Positions 8,601 through 16,630 of a DNA stretch of 64,000 bases are shown piece after piece. The position numbers and the translations under genes are program-made. The DNA is taken from the NCBI GenBank assembly GCA_947166385.1, contig CAMVEB010000002.1:1-64000 (forward strand). The letters run 5' to 3'. The stretch is from an uncultured Clostridia bacterium (lineage in GTDB: Bacteria; Bacillota; Clostridia; Christensenellales; Aristaeellaceae). Below the pieces are notes generated by a model. It saw nothing but the letters and a program-made list of their open reading frames with translations, made no database searches and was not told where the DNA came from. Position 1 is the first letter of the stretch. Each line of letters starts with the position of its first letter.

Positions 8601-10331
8601 ATGGCAATCTACCATAACGAAGTGAAGATAATCACTCGGGGCGAAGGCCGGTCTGCCTGTGCCGCGTCCGCTTATATCAGCTGTTCCGCCATCTACAATG
8701 ATTATGATGGCATCCAGCATGATTATACCCGCAAGGGCGGCCTTGTCTGGGAACAGGTATTCCTGCCGCCCATGGCGCCTGAAACCTGGCAGGACAAGGA
8801 GCAGCTCTGGAACGCGGTGGAAGCCGCGGAACAAAGCAAGGAAAGCCGCCTTTCCCGGGAACATATCGTCGCGTTGCCGGTTGAGCTGAACAGGGATCAG
8901 TGGGTTTCTGTCCTGACGGAATACATTCAGACGCAGTTTGTCGATGAAGGCATGTGCGTTCATGCGGCGATCCATGATACGGACGGGCATAATCCCCACG
9001 CCCATATCATGACGACGGTCAGGCCGCTGAACCCGGATGGCACCTGGCAGAACAAAACAGAGAAGGAATACCTGTGCATCCGGAACGGTGAAGAGCGCGG
9101 TTTCACTGCCGTCGAGTTCAAAGAAGCCCGGAATGACGGATGGGAAAAACAGTATCCTTATCTGGTCGGCAAGAAAAAGGTATATATGCCGATGTCAGAG
9201 GGTGAAGCGCACGGTTACGAACGAACCAGCAAGCATCCGAAGAACACACGATACGGCAGGCAGAATCCCATCGCGGCCAGATGGAACAGTGAAGAACAGT
9301 TGCAGCAATGGCGGATTGCCTGGGATGTCGTCGTTAACAAACATCTGGAGCGTGCCGGAAGTGAGGAGAGGATTGATCACCGGAGCCATGCTGACCGAGG
9401 CATTGATGAACATCCTACCATTCATGAAGGAGTTGCCGCCCGGATACTGGAGAAGAAAGGCGGTATTTCTGAACGCTGCGAACTGAACAGGCAGATCAGG
9501 CAGGATAATCAGGATATCCGGTACTGGAAAGCCTTCATTGAGAAGCTGAAGCAGGCAGCTGTTAAGGTCACGGAAACCGCCGTGGATGTGATCAGGGATC
9601 TGGCGTACAGGATTGAATCTAAACGGCGGGATATGATTGTCGGGTATTATCTGCTGGAGCATAATGACAATGCTAACAGGAATGCTGAACAGTATGTCGC
9701 GAGGATGGAACCGATTCTGAATGAATATATGGAGAACCACAACAAACTGAAATCTGCCATCCAATCCAGGAAAGAGCTGATCAAGGAAAGAGATGCTCTT
9801 TCACCGATTCATGTTTTCCAGCGCCGGGAGCTGTCAGATCAGATAGCGGTACTGGAAACTAATATCCGGAAAATGAAGAAAACCGAAAGCAGAATCCTTG
9901 AGAAATGTGGAAAGAAAAACCACGCCGAAATGAAGGAACTGCAAGCCTATGTGGCGGAAGTCAAATCCAAGGCTCGGAGCTATCCTGAGAGGCGGGAGAA
10001 GCAGAAGTCTATTATTGACAAGACCATCCAGGCTATCCGGGAGCTCTTTGGTCGGTCAAAAGATGTGGATCCCCGTACGCTAACGAAGGAGAGAAAAGCA
10101 ATCCGCGCGAAAATCGAGCCGGAGGAGATCACCGAGATTGAAAAGATCTCCGGCGGGAAATACAGCTTCCTGCTTCATCAGCAGTGCAAAGGAAAGGCAG
10201 ACATGGCCATTGATGATATTAAACTCGAACCGAAGCCGCACGACAAAGAATACTGTCCTGCACAGAAAGACAACAGGAAAAACTGTACAAAGAAAAGCAA
10301 ACAAATCATTACGGATTGGAAACGTCGATAG
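8601..10331 (+). CDS. MobA/MobL-family relaxase
   Basis: 576 residues from ATG 8601, 12 bases after AAAGGAGG; the longer upstream frame runs through non-coding DNA and is not used. The N-terminus MAIYHNEVKIITRGEGRSAC and the metal-binding motif HAAIHDTDGHNPHAHIM (three His, about residues 124-140) mark a MobQ-type relaxase. It nicks oriT and pilots the strand during conjugative mobilization. The region after residue 320 is helical and coiled-coil rich (EKLKQAAVKVTETAVDVIRD and later segments), without a primase domain. It is the only transfer gene here, so the element would need a helper conjugation system. Confidence 0.88.
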   Translation: MAIYHNEVKIITRGEGRSACAASAYISCSAIYNDYDGIQHDYTRKGGLVWEQVFLPPMAPETWQDKEQLWNAVEAAEQSKESRLSREHIVALPVELNRDQWVSVLTEYIQTQFVDEGMCVHAAIHDTDGHNPHAHIMTTVRPLNPDGTWQNKTEKEYLCIRNGEERGFTAVEFKEARNDGWEKQYPYLVGKKKVYMPMSEGEAHGYERTSKHPKNTRYGRQNPIAARWNSEEQLQQWRIAWDVVVNKHLERAGSEERIDHRSHADRGIDEHPTIHEGVAARILEKKGGISERCELNRQIRQDNQDIRYWKAFIEKLKQAAVKVTETAVDVIRDLAYRIESKRRDMIVGYYLLEHNDNANRNAEQYVARMEPILNEYMENHNKLKSAIQSRKELIKERDALSPIHVFQRRELSDQIAVLETNIRKMKKTESRILEKCGKKNHAEMKELQAYVAEVKSKARSYPERREKQKSIIDKTIQAIRELFGRSKDVDPRTLTKERKAIRAKIEPEEITEIEKISGGKYSFLLHQQCKGKADMAIDDIKLEPKPHDKEYCPAQKDNRKNCTKKSKQIITDWKRR

Positions 10332-10342
10332 AGTGTCAAGTA

Positions 10343-10371
10343 TTGACTTTCATAACGAAATAAAAGATAAT
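10343..10371 (+). promoter_or_regulatory. sigma-70-type promoter for the deaminase/radical SAM operon
   Basis: TTGACT (10343-10348), a 17-base spacer, then GATAAT (10366-10371). It lies about 90 bases before the first deaminase gene, with the tandem repeat at 10405-10450 in between. Confidence 0.65.
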
Positions 10372-10404
10372 TACATATGAGAAAAGAGAATAGTATCAAT
10401 CATT

Positions 10405-10450
10405 CAAGATGCAGTTTGGATAGAGGTCAAGACGCAATTTGGATAGAGGT
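10405..10450 (+). repeat. two tandem 23-bp repeats in the leader of the deaminase operon
   Basis: CAAGATGCAGTTTGGATAGA plus GGT (10405-10427) is followed directly by CAAGACGCAATTTGGATAGA plus GGT (10428-10450); they differ at two positions. The second copy ends 8 bases before ATG 10459 and supplies AGAGGT as the ribosome site. It could be an operator or a translational control site. Confidence 0.6.
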
Positions 10451-10458
10451 GATCGTGA

Positions 10459-10989
10459 ATGATACTCTCCGGAAGTAGAATTATGGATGAGATTAATCAT
10501 ACTATTATCATATCACCTTTTGATTCAAAGAAAATCAACTCAAATAGTTATAATTTATCATTATCAAGTCGTTTATTAGTGTATGATAAACCCGTTTTAG
10601 ACATGAAGCATCAGAACAATGCTTCTGAAATAATAATCCCGGAAGATGGACTTATTCTCGAACCACATCGATTATATTTAGGATCCACGATTGAACGTAC
10701 ATATACTGAAAAATACATTCCATTTATTGAAGGACGATCATCTGTTGCTCGACTGGGCTTATTTGTTCATGTGACAGCTGGTCTAGGCGAAGCAGGCTTC
10801 GACGGGCATTGGACATTAGAATTAGTAAGTGTACAATCATTAAAAGTTTATCCAAATATCCCGATTTGTCAGATTTATTTTCAAGAGATTTCTGGTAAGA
10901 TTGACTTGTGTAAAAGCCAAAAATACCAGAACAGCACAGAAGCTATGCCTAGTTTATTGTTTAAAGAAATAGGAGATGCAAAATGCTAA
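10459..10989 (+). CDS. dcd: dCTP deaminase (Dcd family)
   Basis: 176 residues. The family core is complete: an EGRSSVARLG motif (about residues 90-100, nucleotide-binding Ser and Arg), VHVTAGLGEAGFDGHWTLEL (catalytic Glu in the TLEL segment, by comparison with Dcd enzymes), and a C-terminal KYQ segment that closes over the nucleotide. The enzyme converts dCTP to dUTP, and some members go on to dUMP. Length is close to the 175-195 of the family. The gene overlaps the next by 7 bases. Dcd enzymes are known both in metabolism and as phage-defence effectors that deplete dCTP. The island location and company of a membrane-bound relative suggest a conflict role here, which is an inference. Confidence 0.85.
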   Translation: MILSGSRIMDEINHTIIISPFDSKKINSNSYNLSLSSRLLVYDKPVLDMKHQNNASEIIIPEDGLILEPHRLYLGSTIERTYTEKYIPFIEGRSSVARLGLFVHVTAGLGEAGFDGHWTLELVSVQSLKVYPNIPICQIYFQEISGKIDLCKSQKYQNSTEAMPSLLFKEIGDAKC

Positions 10990-11813
10990 GCATTGAAGAC
11001 ATTTATCATGAGATTGGAAAGAATATTTTTCTTTGCCCAATTGACACGGACAATTTTCGGGATAATTCAATAGATTTAACCGCGAGTGAGTTTGCTTGGA
11101 GTAGCAAAGGTCAGTATCTCTATGATCCGAAACTGGATGCAATTATTGTACCACCACATGAGACAGCTTGTATCCTTACCAGAGAGTCCATATACATCAC
11201 AAGAAAGATAGGAGGTACATATCACTCGAGAGTGTCCCTTGTGAAACAAGGATTTGGGCATGTTGGTACAATGCTAGATCCGGAGTATTGTGGGCAATCA
11301 CTGATAATGCTTCATAATCTAACAGATGAAGAGCAAAGAATTAATAACATTAAACAGAGTATTCATGGTGCAAGAATCGTTTCACTTGTATTCTACTATT
11401 TGAATACACCAATTAGTGAAAAAGGACTTGCTACACCTCCTGGCCATTTAGAAAAGATTAGCAAGATTGACGTTGAAGAAATATATAAAAAGTGGCTAGA
11501 AGACAACAAGTGGGTAAACAACCCCAAGTATTTGAAAGCACATTTTAAAGAGAGTTATGAGAAACAATTCTTGGATGATCGAAAAATCTATTCAAAAAGA
11601 AAAAATATTGCAAGTCGATTTGTTAACAGTTTTATAGGAAAGCTTATTATCAAATATGTGATCATACTGATAGCAATTGCTTTTACCTACCAAATTATCA
11701 TAGCACATTTCAAACCCGAACAATCATCAGGATGGTCTGGTATTATTGTCGCCCTAGTTATTGGTGTTTTAGGAATCATTGCAAATGACATATCTGGTAA
11801 TGCAAGGAGATAA
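10983..11813 (+). CDS. membrane-anchored dCTP deaminase/dUTPase-like protein
   Basis: 276 residues. The N-terminal 150 residues follow the deaminase/dUTPase fold (FRDNSIDLTASEF, GGTYHSRVSLVKQGFGHVG, MLDPEYCGQSLIMLHN). The position of the catalytic Glu in the partner's TLEL is occupied by IML-His, so deaminase activity is doubtful. A charged linker (about 150-210) follows, then two hydrophobic segments, IIKYVIILIAIAFTYQIIIA and WSGIIVALVIGVLGIIA, with a short basic tail. It may be a membrane-tethered regulatory or structural partner of the preceding Dcd. The 7-base overlap with dcd and 3-base gap to the radical SAM gene indicate one operon. Confidence 0.7.
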   Translation: MLSIEDIYHEIGKNIFLCPIDTDNFRDNSIDLTASEFAWSSKGQYLYDPKLDAIIVPPHETACILTRESIYITRKIGGTYHSRVSLVKQGFGHVGTMLDPEYCGQSLIMLHNLTDEEQRINNIKQSIHGARIVSLVFYYLNTPISEKGLATPPGHLEKISKIDVEEIYKKWLEDNKWVNNPKYLKAHFKESYEKQFLDDRKIYSKRKNIASRFVNSFIGKLIIKYVIILIAIAFTYQIIIAHFKPEQSSGWSGIIVALVIGVLGIIANDISGNARR

Positions 11814-11816
11814 AAA

Positions 11817-13232
11817 GTGAAAAAAGTGATTGCAGTGTCTGCAGGTCATCTAAAAACAAAAAAAGGCAGCAATCCTATTAGAAATCATATCCGATATCTC
11901 AATTACGGTTTGCTTGGTTTGGCAACAATATTGAGGCATCATGGCAATATTGATATTACCGTATTCCAGGCAGACAATTGTACAGTAAATGACATCTTCG
12001 GTGTCATAGAACAATCTGGAATAAATATTCATAACGACTGTGAATGCTTCCTTTTGTCCATTCCTAGTTATTATTCAATTACATGGTGCATTCAGTTTTG
12101 TAAGATCGCAAAACAAGAATACGGTAAGACAATAATTGTTGGTGGCCGTTGGGTTGTTGATAATCACGTAGAGTGGATTCGAGACAAATTGAAATATGCA
12201 GACATAATAATCGAGGGCTTTGGCGAGCGAAAGCTTGCTGCTTATTTTTCGTTTCCTGGGTGGGAATTGATTCCAGACGGCAGTAAAAAATGTTTCGATT
12301 GGTTGGACTATGAATTGCTCTATGATTATGAAAAATATCAGCCTTGTATTGAAATATCTAGAGGTTGTGGTGCAGGATGTCAGTTTTGTGCCGATAAGAA
12401 TACGATGCGCCTTAGCAATAAGCCTATAGAGATTATAATAAATGAATTGAATAATTTAGATCAAGTGTTTGGCGATTATTCTGTATATTTTGAAGCGCCT
12501 CATTTTATTTTTGAAAAGCAATGGATTGCACAACTATGCAAAAGCATTCTATCAAGAGAAACCGCGTTCAAGTGGAGGTGTACTTCAAGAGTTGAAACAG
12601 TACCAATAAAAATGCTGCCACTCATGAAAGACGCAGGATTAAAGATCTTGGACATTGGCTTAGAAAGCGCAAGTAAGCAACAATTGCTGAACATGCATAA
12701 AACAGGCAATCCAGAACATTATTTAGAAAAAGCAGAAGAGTTGTTGATTGCATGTCGACAGAATAATATATGGGTAAAGTTTAACTTGCTTTTATACGCA
12801 GGTGAGACACATGCAACCGTAGATGAAACTACTCTTTGGCTAGTTAATCATCGAGATCTAATAAAAGATATATCGGTAGGTAGCCTTGTATACTATTATA
12901 ATATGGATTCTTTATCTGATTTATTATCACTGGGCGCAACTATTCCTGATGAAGGACAAATTACGAATACAGGATATATCGATCTGAATCTTAGCCCGGA
13001 AATAGATAGTGAGGAGGCCAAGAGGATTTCAGTAATGATGCCCAAATTTATCGCCACACAAAAAGATTTCTATGATGTCAAAGCAATTTCATATTTTGAA
13101 AGAGGTTATTCCTATTCTGATTATTTGAAGGATTTGGCCAGATGTGATCCATCAGAACTACCGTTCACTATAGCAAAAGATCCTGTTGACAATGATTGTG
13201 TTACTGATGGAAATAAAAAAAAGACGAGATGA
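11817..13232 (+). CDS. B12-binding-type radical SAM protein
   Basis: 471 residues from GTG 11817, with AAGGAG placed 8 bases upstream inside the end of the previous gene. The N-terminal 150 residues form an alpha/beta domain like the cobalamin-binding domain of class B radical SAM enzymes (DITVFQADNC, FLLSIPSYYS, KTIIVGGRWVVDNHVEWIRD). No DxHxxG cobalamin motif is evident, so B12 binding is uncertain. The radical SAM motif is CGAGCQFC (about residues 185-192; C-x3-C-x2-C). It is followed by TIM-barrel signatures (KILDIGLESASKQQLLNMHK). The substrate is unknown. It is cotranscribed with the two deaminase-like genes and lies 350 bases upstream of the peptide cluster. Confidence 0.75.
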   Translation: MKKVIAVSAGHLKTKKGSNPIRNHIRYLNYGLLGLATILRHHGNIDITVFQADNCTVNDIFGVIEQSGINIHNDCECFLLSIPSYYSITWCIQFCKIAKQEYGKTIIVGGRWVVDNHVEWIRDKLKYADIIIEGFGERKLAAYFSFPGWELIPDGSKKCFDWLDYELLYDYEKYQPCIEISRGCGAGCQFCADKNTMRLSNKPIEIIINELNNLDQVFGDYSVYFEAPHFIFEKQWIAQLCKSILSRETAFKWRCTSRVETVPIKMLPLMKDAGLKILDIGLESASKQQLLNMHKTGNPEHYLEKAEELLIACRQNNIWVKFNLLLYAGETHATVDETTLWLVNHRDLIKDISVGSLVYYYNMDSLSDLLSLGATIPDEGQITNTGYIDLNLSPEIDSEEAKRISVMMPKFIATQKDFYDVKAISYFERGYSYSDYLKDLARCDPSELPFTIAKDPVDNDCVTDGNKKKTR

Positions 13233-13495
13233 AGATTTATGTTAATATACATATAAGAAGCTATGACGAGGAAAGGAATCGTAAGGATTATGAATTGTGA
13301 AATAATACTTTCAAATTGCGCAACGATCCTTATACTAATTTTTTCTGGCATACTATCAAATTTTTACGTTGCACCTATATATGCTTGTAAAACCGGATTC
13401 TCATGTAAGACTTATTTCCAGGAACTGCCCTCGGTACTGGAAGCAACCTTTTCACTTCAGCCACTTCAGCCTAAATATTTAATGTGATGTATTTA
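13233..13495. other. intergenic region between the deaminase operon and the peptide cluster
   Basis: These AT-rich bases include a possible short frame at 13263-13487 with one hydrophobic stretch (ILILIFSGILSNFYV), but it has no convincing ribosome site and no recognisable similarity. I see no terminator with a clear T-tract. The next promoter starts at 13496. Confidence 0.4.
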
Positions 13496-13525
13496 TTGAC
13501 AATGAGGTCAGAAATTTGCTACAAT
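13496..13525 (+). promoter_or_regulatory. strong sigma-70-type promoter for the peptide precursor
   Basis: Perfect TTGACA (13496-13501), an 18-base spacer and TACAAT (13520-13525). The predicted start near 13532 makes the upstream ATG at 13530 unlikely and supports translation from ATG 13581. Confidence 0.8.
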
Positions 13526-13580
13526 CAAAATGGTTGGTTTTATGTTTCTGTTTTCACCGGAGAATGAAAGGAGTGTCAAT

Positions 13581-13715
13581 ATGGAAAAGCAAAATGCGCA
13601 GGAAAAGCAAAAGAAAATAATCGTAATTAAACCTCCGCGCAAAATTGAAGCCATGGGATGTGCTTGCCTTTCCGAGCCTGTTTCTTGCCCGAATCCTGTA
13701 GTGCAAATATTCTAA
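13581..13715 (+). CDS. RiPP precursor peptide with a C-terminal Cys-containing core
   Basis: 44 residues from ATG 13581, with GAAAGGAG 7 bases upstream. The N-terminal leader is charged and has no signal sequence (MEKQNAQEKQKKIIVIKPPR). The core is GCACLSEPVSCPNPVVQIF with three Cys and three Pro. A radical SAM/SPASM enzyme and two ABC exporters follow at once, the usual layout for thioether-linked peptides (sactipeptides or ranthipeptides). The lysine-rich leader followed by a short Cys/Pro tail recalls clostridial Cys-rich peptide families matured by SPASM enzymes, but I cannot confirm the family. A hairpin terminator directly behind the gene should give it more transcript than the downstream genes. 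Confidence 0.8.
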   Translation: MEKQNAQEKQKKIIVIKPPRKIEAMGCACLSEPVSCPNPVVQIF

Positions 13716-13731
13716 TTGAGTAGACAAATAT

Positions 13732-13784
13732 AAACCAGTCAACTCCATTTGAAAAAGAAGGAATGTGATGTTGACTGGTTTTTT
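13732..13784 (+). terminator. leaky terminator or attenuator between precursor and maturase
   Basis: AAACCAGTCAAC (13732-13743) and GTTGACTGGTTT (13770-13781) are a perfect 12-base inverted repeat, ending in a run of T. The loop is 26 bases. It lies between the precursor stop and the maturase start, so most transcripts would stop here and some read through. Confidence 0.85.
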
Positions 13785-13800
13785 ATTGAGGACATTGATT

Positions 13801-15096
13801 ATGACTTATATAAAATCAAAATATAACCTTTTAATAGAAAAATACGATGAAGGAGTTCTTGTATTTAACACAATAACTACGGCGTTGCTTCTCATTCCTC
13901 ATTCTTATTGGAAGGTTGATTCTTTTGTTGGGGAGTTTACAGAAGACTGGAAGATTCTGGTGGGAGCAGGTATATGGGTTGAAAATAATACGAATGAATA
14001 CGAAATGCTTCACTCATTATTGGTATCAAAGAAGCGAATTGGTGACGATATTGTTAATGTTACAATCGTACCAACATACAGATGCAATATGAAATGTGTA
14101 TATTGCTTCCAAGTCGATGAGAATGAGATAATTATGAATGATTTGTTAGCATATAGAATACTTGAAGCTTGCCAATTACTTGTTAGTAGACACAAAGGCA
14201 TACAACTTACATGGTTTGGTGGTGAACCTCTTCTTGGATTAAAAATTTTGCGAATAATTTCCGAAGGACTGATTAGTTTCTGCGAAAAGAATGAAAAACG
14301 GTATTTCGCGAGTTTGGTAACAAATGGAACACTTATCACTGATAGTGTTGCTGATGAATTGGTAAAACTACGGATATCTCAAATACAAGTCACACTTGAT
14401 GGACTTAATCATGACAAAACACGTAAAATGAAAAATGGTGAATCTAGTTATTCGCTTATTGTGTCTAATCTTCAAAAGATTGTTGACAAATTTACTGTTG
14501 TTTTAAGGAGTAATGTTTCTACAGACAATATACAAAGCATTCATAGTATGATTGATTCATTAATGAAAATGGATTCGTTGCGGAATAAAGTGTTTTTTTC
14601 TTTTTATCCAGTTACTGGATTTGAAGGCAAAGGAGCAAAAGGAGAAGGTTTTTGTCGTTACATGGACTTGCCTACCTATTCAGAAGCCTTATGTGAACTC
14701 GCCAAGCATGTTCTAAAATATCAATCAGTTTCGTTTTTGACAAATTTGAACATTTCTTCATCTACTATTCCTTGCGAAGCTATATATAAAGATACCGTTT
14801 GTTTCGATAGCTATGGCGATGTGTACAAATGTGCACTATCAATGCAAAACCATGAAGTATCGATCGGAAATATTACAAATAATACTATAGATGAAATTTT
14901 AGATAATGGAGATCAAAACGGATGGTTGACATTTGTTTGGGATAGTTCATGTCAAGATTGTGTATTTCTTCCCCTTTGCCATTCTGGATGTATATATAGG
15001 AGACGAATCTCTGGAGAGCGGAAATGTACAATTGAAAAGCAAACATGCAATTCCCTATTAAAGGTGCTCTATGAACAAAGAAACGATTATAAGTAA
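13801..15096 (+). CDS. radical SAM/SPASM peptide maturase
   Basis: 431 residues from ATG 13801, preceded by TTGAGGACATTG. The earlier ATG at 13765 lies inside the terminator hairpin and is rejected. Residues 1-90 look like a peptide-recognition domain. The radical SAM cluster motif is C95-x3-C99-x2-C102 in TYRCNMKCVYCFQ. LTWFGGEPLLGLKIL is the GGE motif that binds SAM. The C-terminal SPASM domain carries about nine Cys (ending in SSCQDCVFLPLCHSGCIYRR and RKCTIEKQTC) for two auxiliary iron-sulfur clusters. Such enzymes link Cys sulfur to a carbon of an acceptor residue. The gene overlaps the exporter gene by 26 bases. Confidence 0.9.
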   Translation: MTYIKSKYNLLIEKYDEGVLVFNTITTALLLIPHSYWKVDSFVGEFTEDWKILVGAGIWVENNTNEYEMLHSLLVSKKRIGDDIVNVTIVPTYRCNMKCVYCFQVDENEIIMNDLLAYRILEACQLLVSRHKGIQLTWFGGEPLLGLKILRIISEGLISFCEKNEKRYFASLVTNGTLITDSVADELVKLRISQIQVTLDGLNHDKTRKMKNGESSYSLIVSNLQKIVDKFTVVLRSNVSTDNIQSIHSMIDSLMKMDSLRNKVFFSFYPVTGFEGKGAKGEGFCRYMDLPTYSEALCELAKHVLKYQSVSFLTNLNISSSTIPCEAIYKDTVCFDSYGDVYKCALSMQNHEVSIGNITNNTIDEILDNGDQNGWLTFVWDSSCQDCVFLPLCHSGCIYRRRISGERKCTIEKQTCNSLLKVLYEQRNDYK

Positions 15097-16630
15097 TAAA
15101 CAGATGATTCAAAAAGGGAAGAGCGTCTTATTTGCTATTCATTTAATCTCCGCTCTCTGCTACAGTATATTTATGATTTCCCAAACAAATCTGATAACCC
15201 AATTGGAGAACAATAAGCTTCAATACAACTTGCTGCTCTTGATAATAGTATTTCTGGCCATTTATATTGTTTCTGAGATCATAGAGGCTTCCTATAAAGA
15301 ACAGGTTTTCAGCTGTATTTCGACATCCATGAAAGCAGAAAAGGCGCAGCAGTATTTACAACAGTCCCGCTGGCAACAGGTAGATACAGGTGATGAAAAG
15401 CACATCGCCTTTTTCCAGAACAAAATCCCTACGGTTCTTCTCCAGCACGAATACCTTGGCTTGTATTTACAAAAACAGATCATTCTTTTTGTTTTTTCTA
15501 TAGCCACGTTGCTGTTCTTGTCCTGGCCCTGTTTTGTCGCTATTGCAGTTGTACTCGCTTTGTCAGGTCTAGTCAGCAAAAAGTTCTCCGTTTCTGTTCA
15601 GAAAAAGCAATCTAATTTTCAGAAAGAGGCTGCTTCATTTAGTAATTATGTTCTTGATACTCATCAGAGCTTTGATGAGATCCATCTTCAACAGATGGAT
15701 TATTGGGCAATGCGAGAATTCTCAAAGAAGAACGAGTTAATGGAAAATGCGAAATATCGGTATCAGCGAATGATTGATCGTGTTCAGTCAATTACAGTAT
15801 CGCAGAATATGACTGTGTATATTTTCATTCTACTGATAGGAGCTTTCCTTTCTGTCAGAGGACTTGTCGGCATCGGTATTTTTATATCTTGTGCAGAATT
15901 GTCCGTTTTTATTATTAACAGCTGGAGTTCTATGCAAAATCTATATATTAAAAGGAAGGGTAGCGAGACGTTGCGGGAAGAAATAGAAACTGCTTTCCCA
16001 GTTTCAAAAGATTACCGCATTCCAGAGAAGAATAAACATGTCGTCATGGATATTCAGGGTATATCATTTGGATTTGAGAAGGAAAGATGTCTTTGGTCAG
16101 ATTTGTCATTCAGTCTGGATCATGGTCAGAAAGCCTTGGTGATCGGACCAAGCGGCAGTGGAAAGAGCACATTACTCAAAGTTCTCAGCGGGTTTTATGC
16201 GCCTCAGTGCGGAAAAATCAGCTGTACTGACAAGATGGTTTATGTCCCACAAACGCCATTCTTATTTGAAGGTACATTAAAAGAAAACCTGATCTTTGAC
16301 CGTTCTGTAGAAGAATGTAAAATCATCAGTTTGCTTGAAAAGCTTAAGCTTTCAATGTCGCTCGACAGTCGCATCGAAGAGAATGGTCGCAATCTGTCTG
16401 GTGGTCAGTGTGCCAGAATCGCCATGGCCAGAGCATTGTTGTATGAGCCTGAGTTGCTTCTACTGGATGAGGTTACTGCTCAACTTGATGAGAAGCTCGG
16501 CAAAGAGATTGAGTTCTTTCTGCTGAACGAACATCATCAAACTGCAATGATTTTTGTATCCCATAGGACTTATTTCAGAGAAATGTATAATCAGGTGATA
16601 AATATCAATGGATATAAAAAAAATGATTAA
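15071..16630 (+). CDS. ABC exporter, first subunit (membrane and ATPase fused)
   Basis: 519 residues. Six membrane segments fill residues 1-320, with long cytoplasmic loops. The ATPase has Walker [10 protein letters not shown] at about residue 360, signature LSGGQCARIAMARAL at about 441 and Walker B LLLLDEVTAQLD. There is no N-terminal C39 peptidase domain, so leader removal must be by another protease. Start ATG 15071 lies inside the maturase gene, and the end overlaps the second exporter by 23 bases, so translation is probably coupled. It should form a heterodimer with the next product and export the modified peptide. Confidence 0.88.
   Translation: MNKETIISNKQMIQKGKSVLFAIHLISALCYSIFMISQTNLITQLENNKLQYNLLLLIIVFLAIYIVSEIIEASYKEQVFSCISTSMKAEKAQQYLQQSRWQQVDTGDEKHIAFFQNKIPTVLLQHEYLGLYLQKQIILFVFSIATLLFLSWPCFVAIAVVLALSGLVSKKFSVSVQKKQSNFQKEAASFSNYVLDTHQSFDEIHLQQMDYWAMREFSKKNELMENAKYRYQRMIDRVQSITVSQNMTVYIFILLIGAFLSVRGLVGIGIFISCAELSVFIINSWSSMQNLYIKRKGSETLREEIETAFPVSKDYRIPEKNKHVVMDIQGISFGFEKERCLWSDLSFSLDHGQKALVIGPSGSGKSTLLKVLSGFYAPQCGKISCTDKMVYVPQTPFLFEGTLKENLIFDRSVEECKIISLLEKLKLSMSLDSRIEENGRNLSGGQCARIAMARALLYEPELLLLDEVTAQLDEKLGKEIEFFLLNEHHQTAMIFVSHRTYFREMYNQVININGYKKND

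Noticed and set aside
10459-10989. Viral-type dUTPase instead of dCTP deaminase
   Set aside because: The EGRSSVARLG motif and the TLEL segment with its Glu match the deaminases better.
13263-13487. 74-codon frame as a second peptide precursor
   Set aside because: No good ribosome site, it ends before the promoter at 13496, and its core lacks a leader-like segment.
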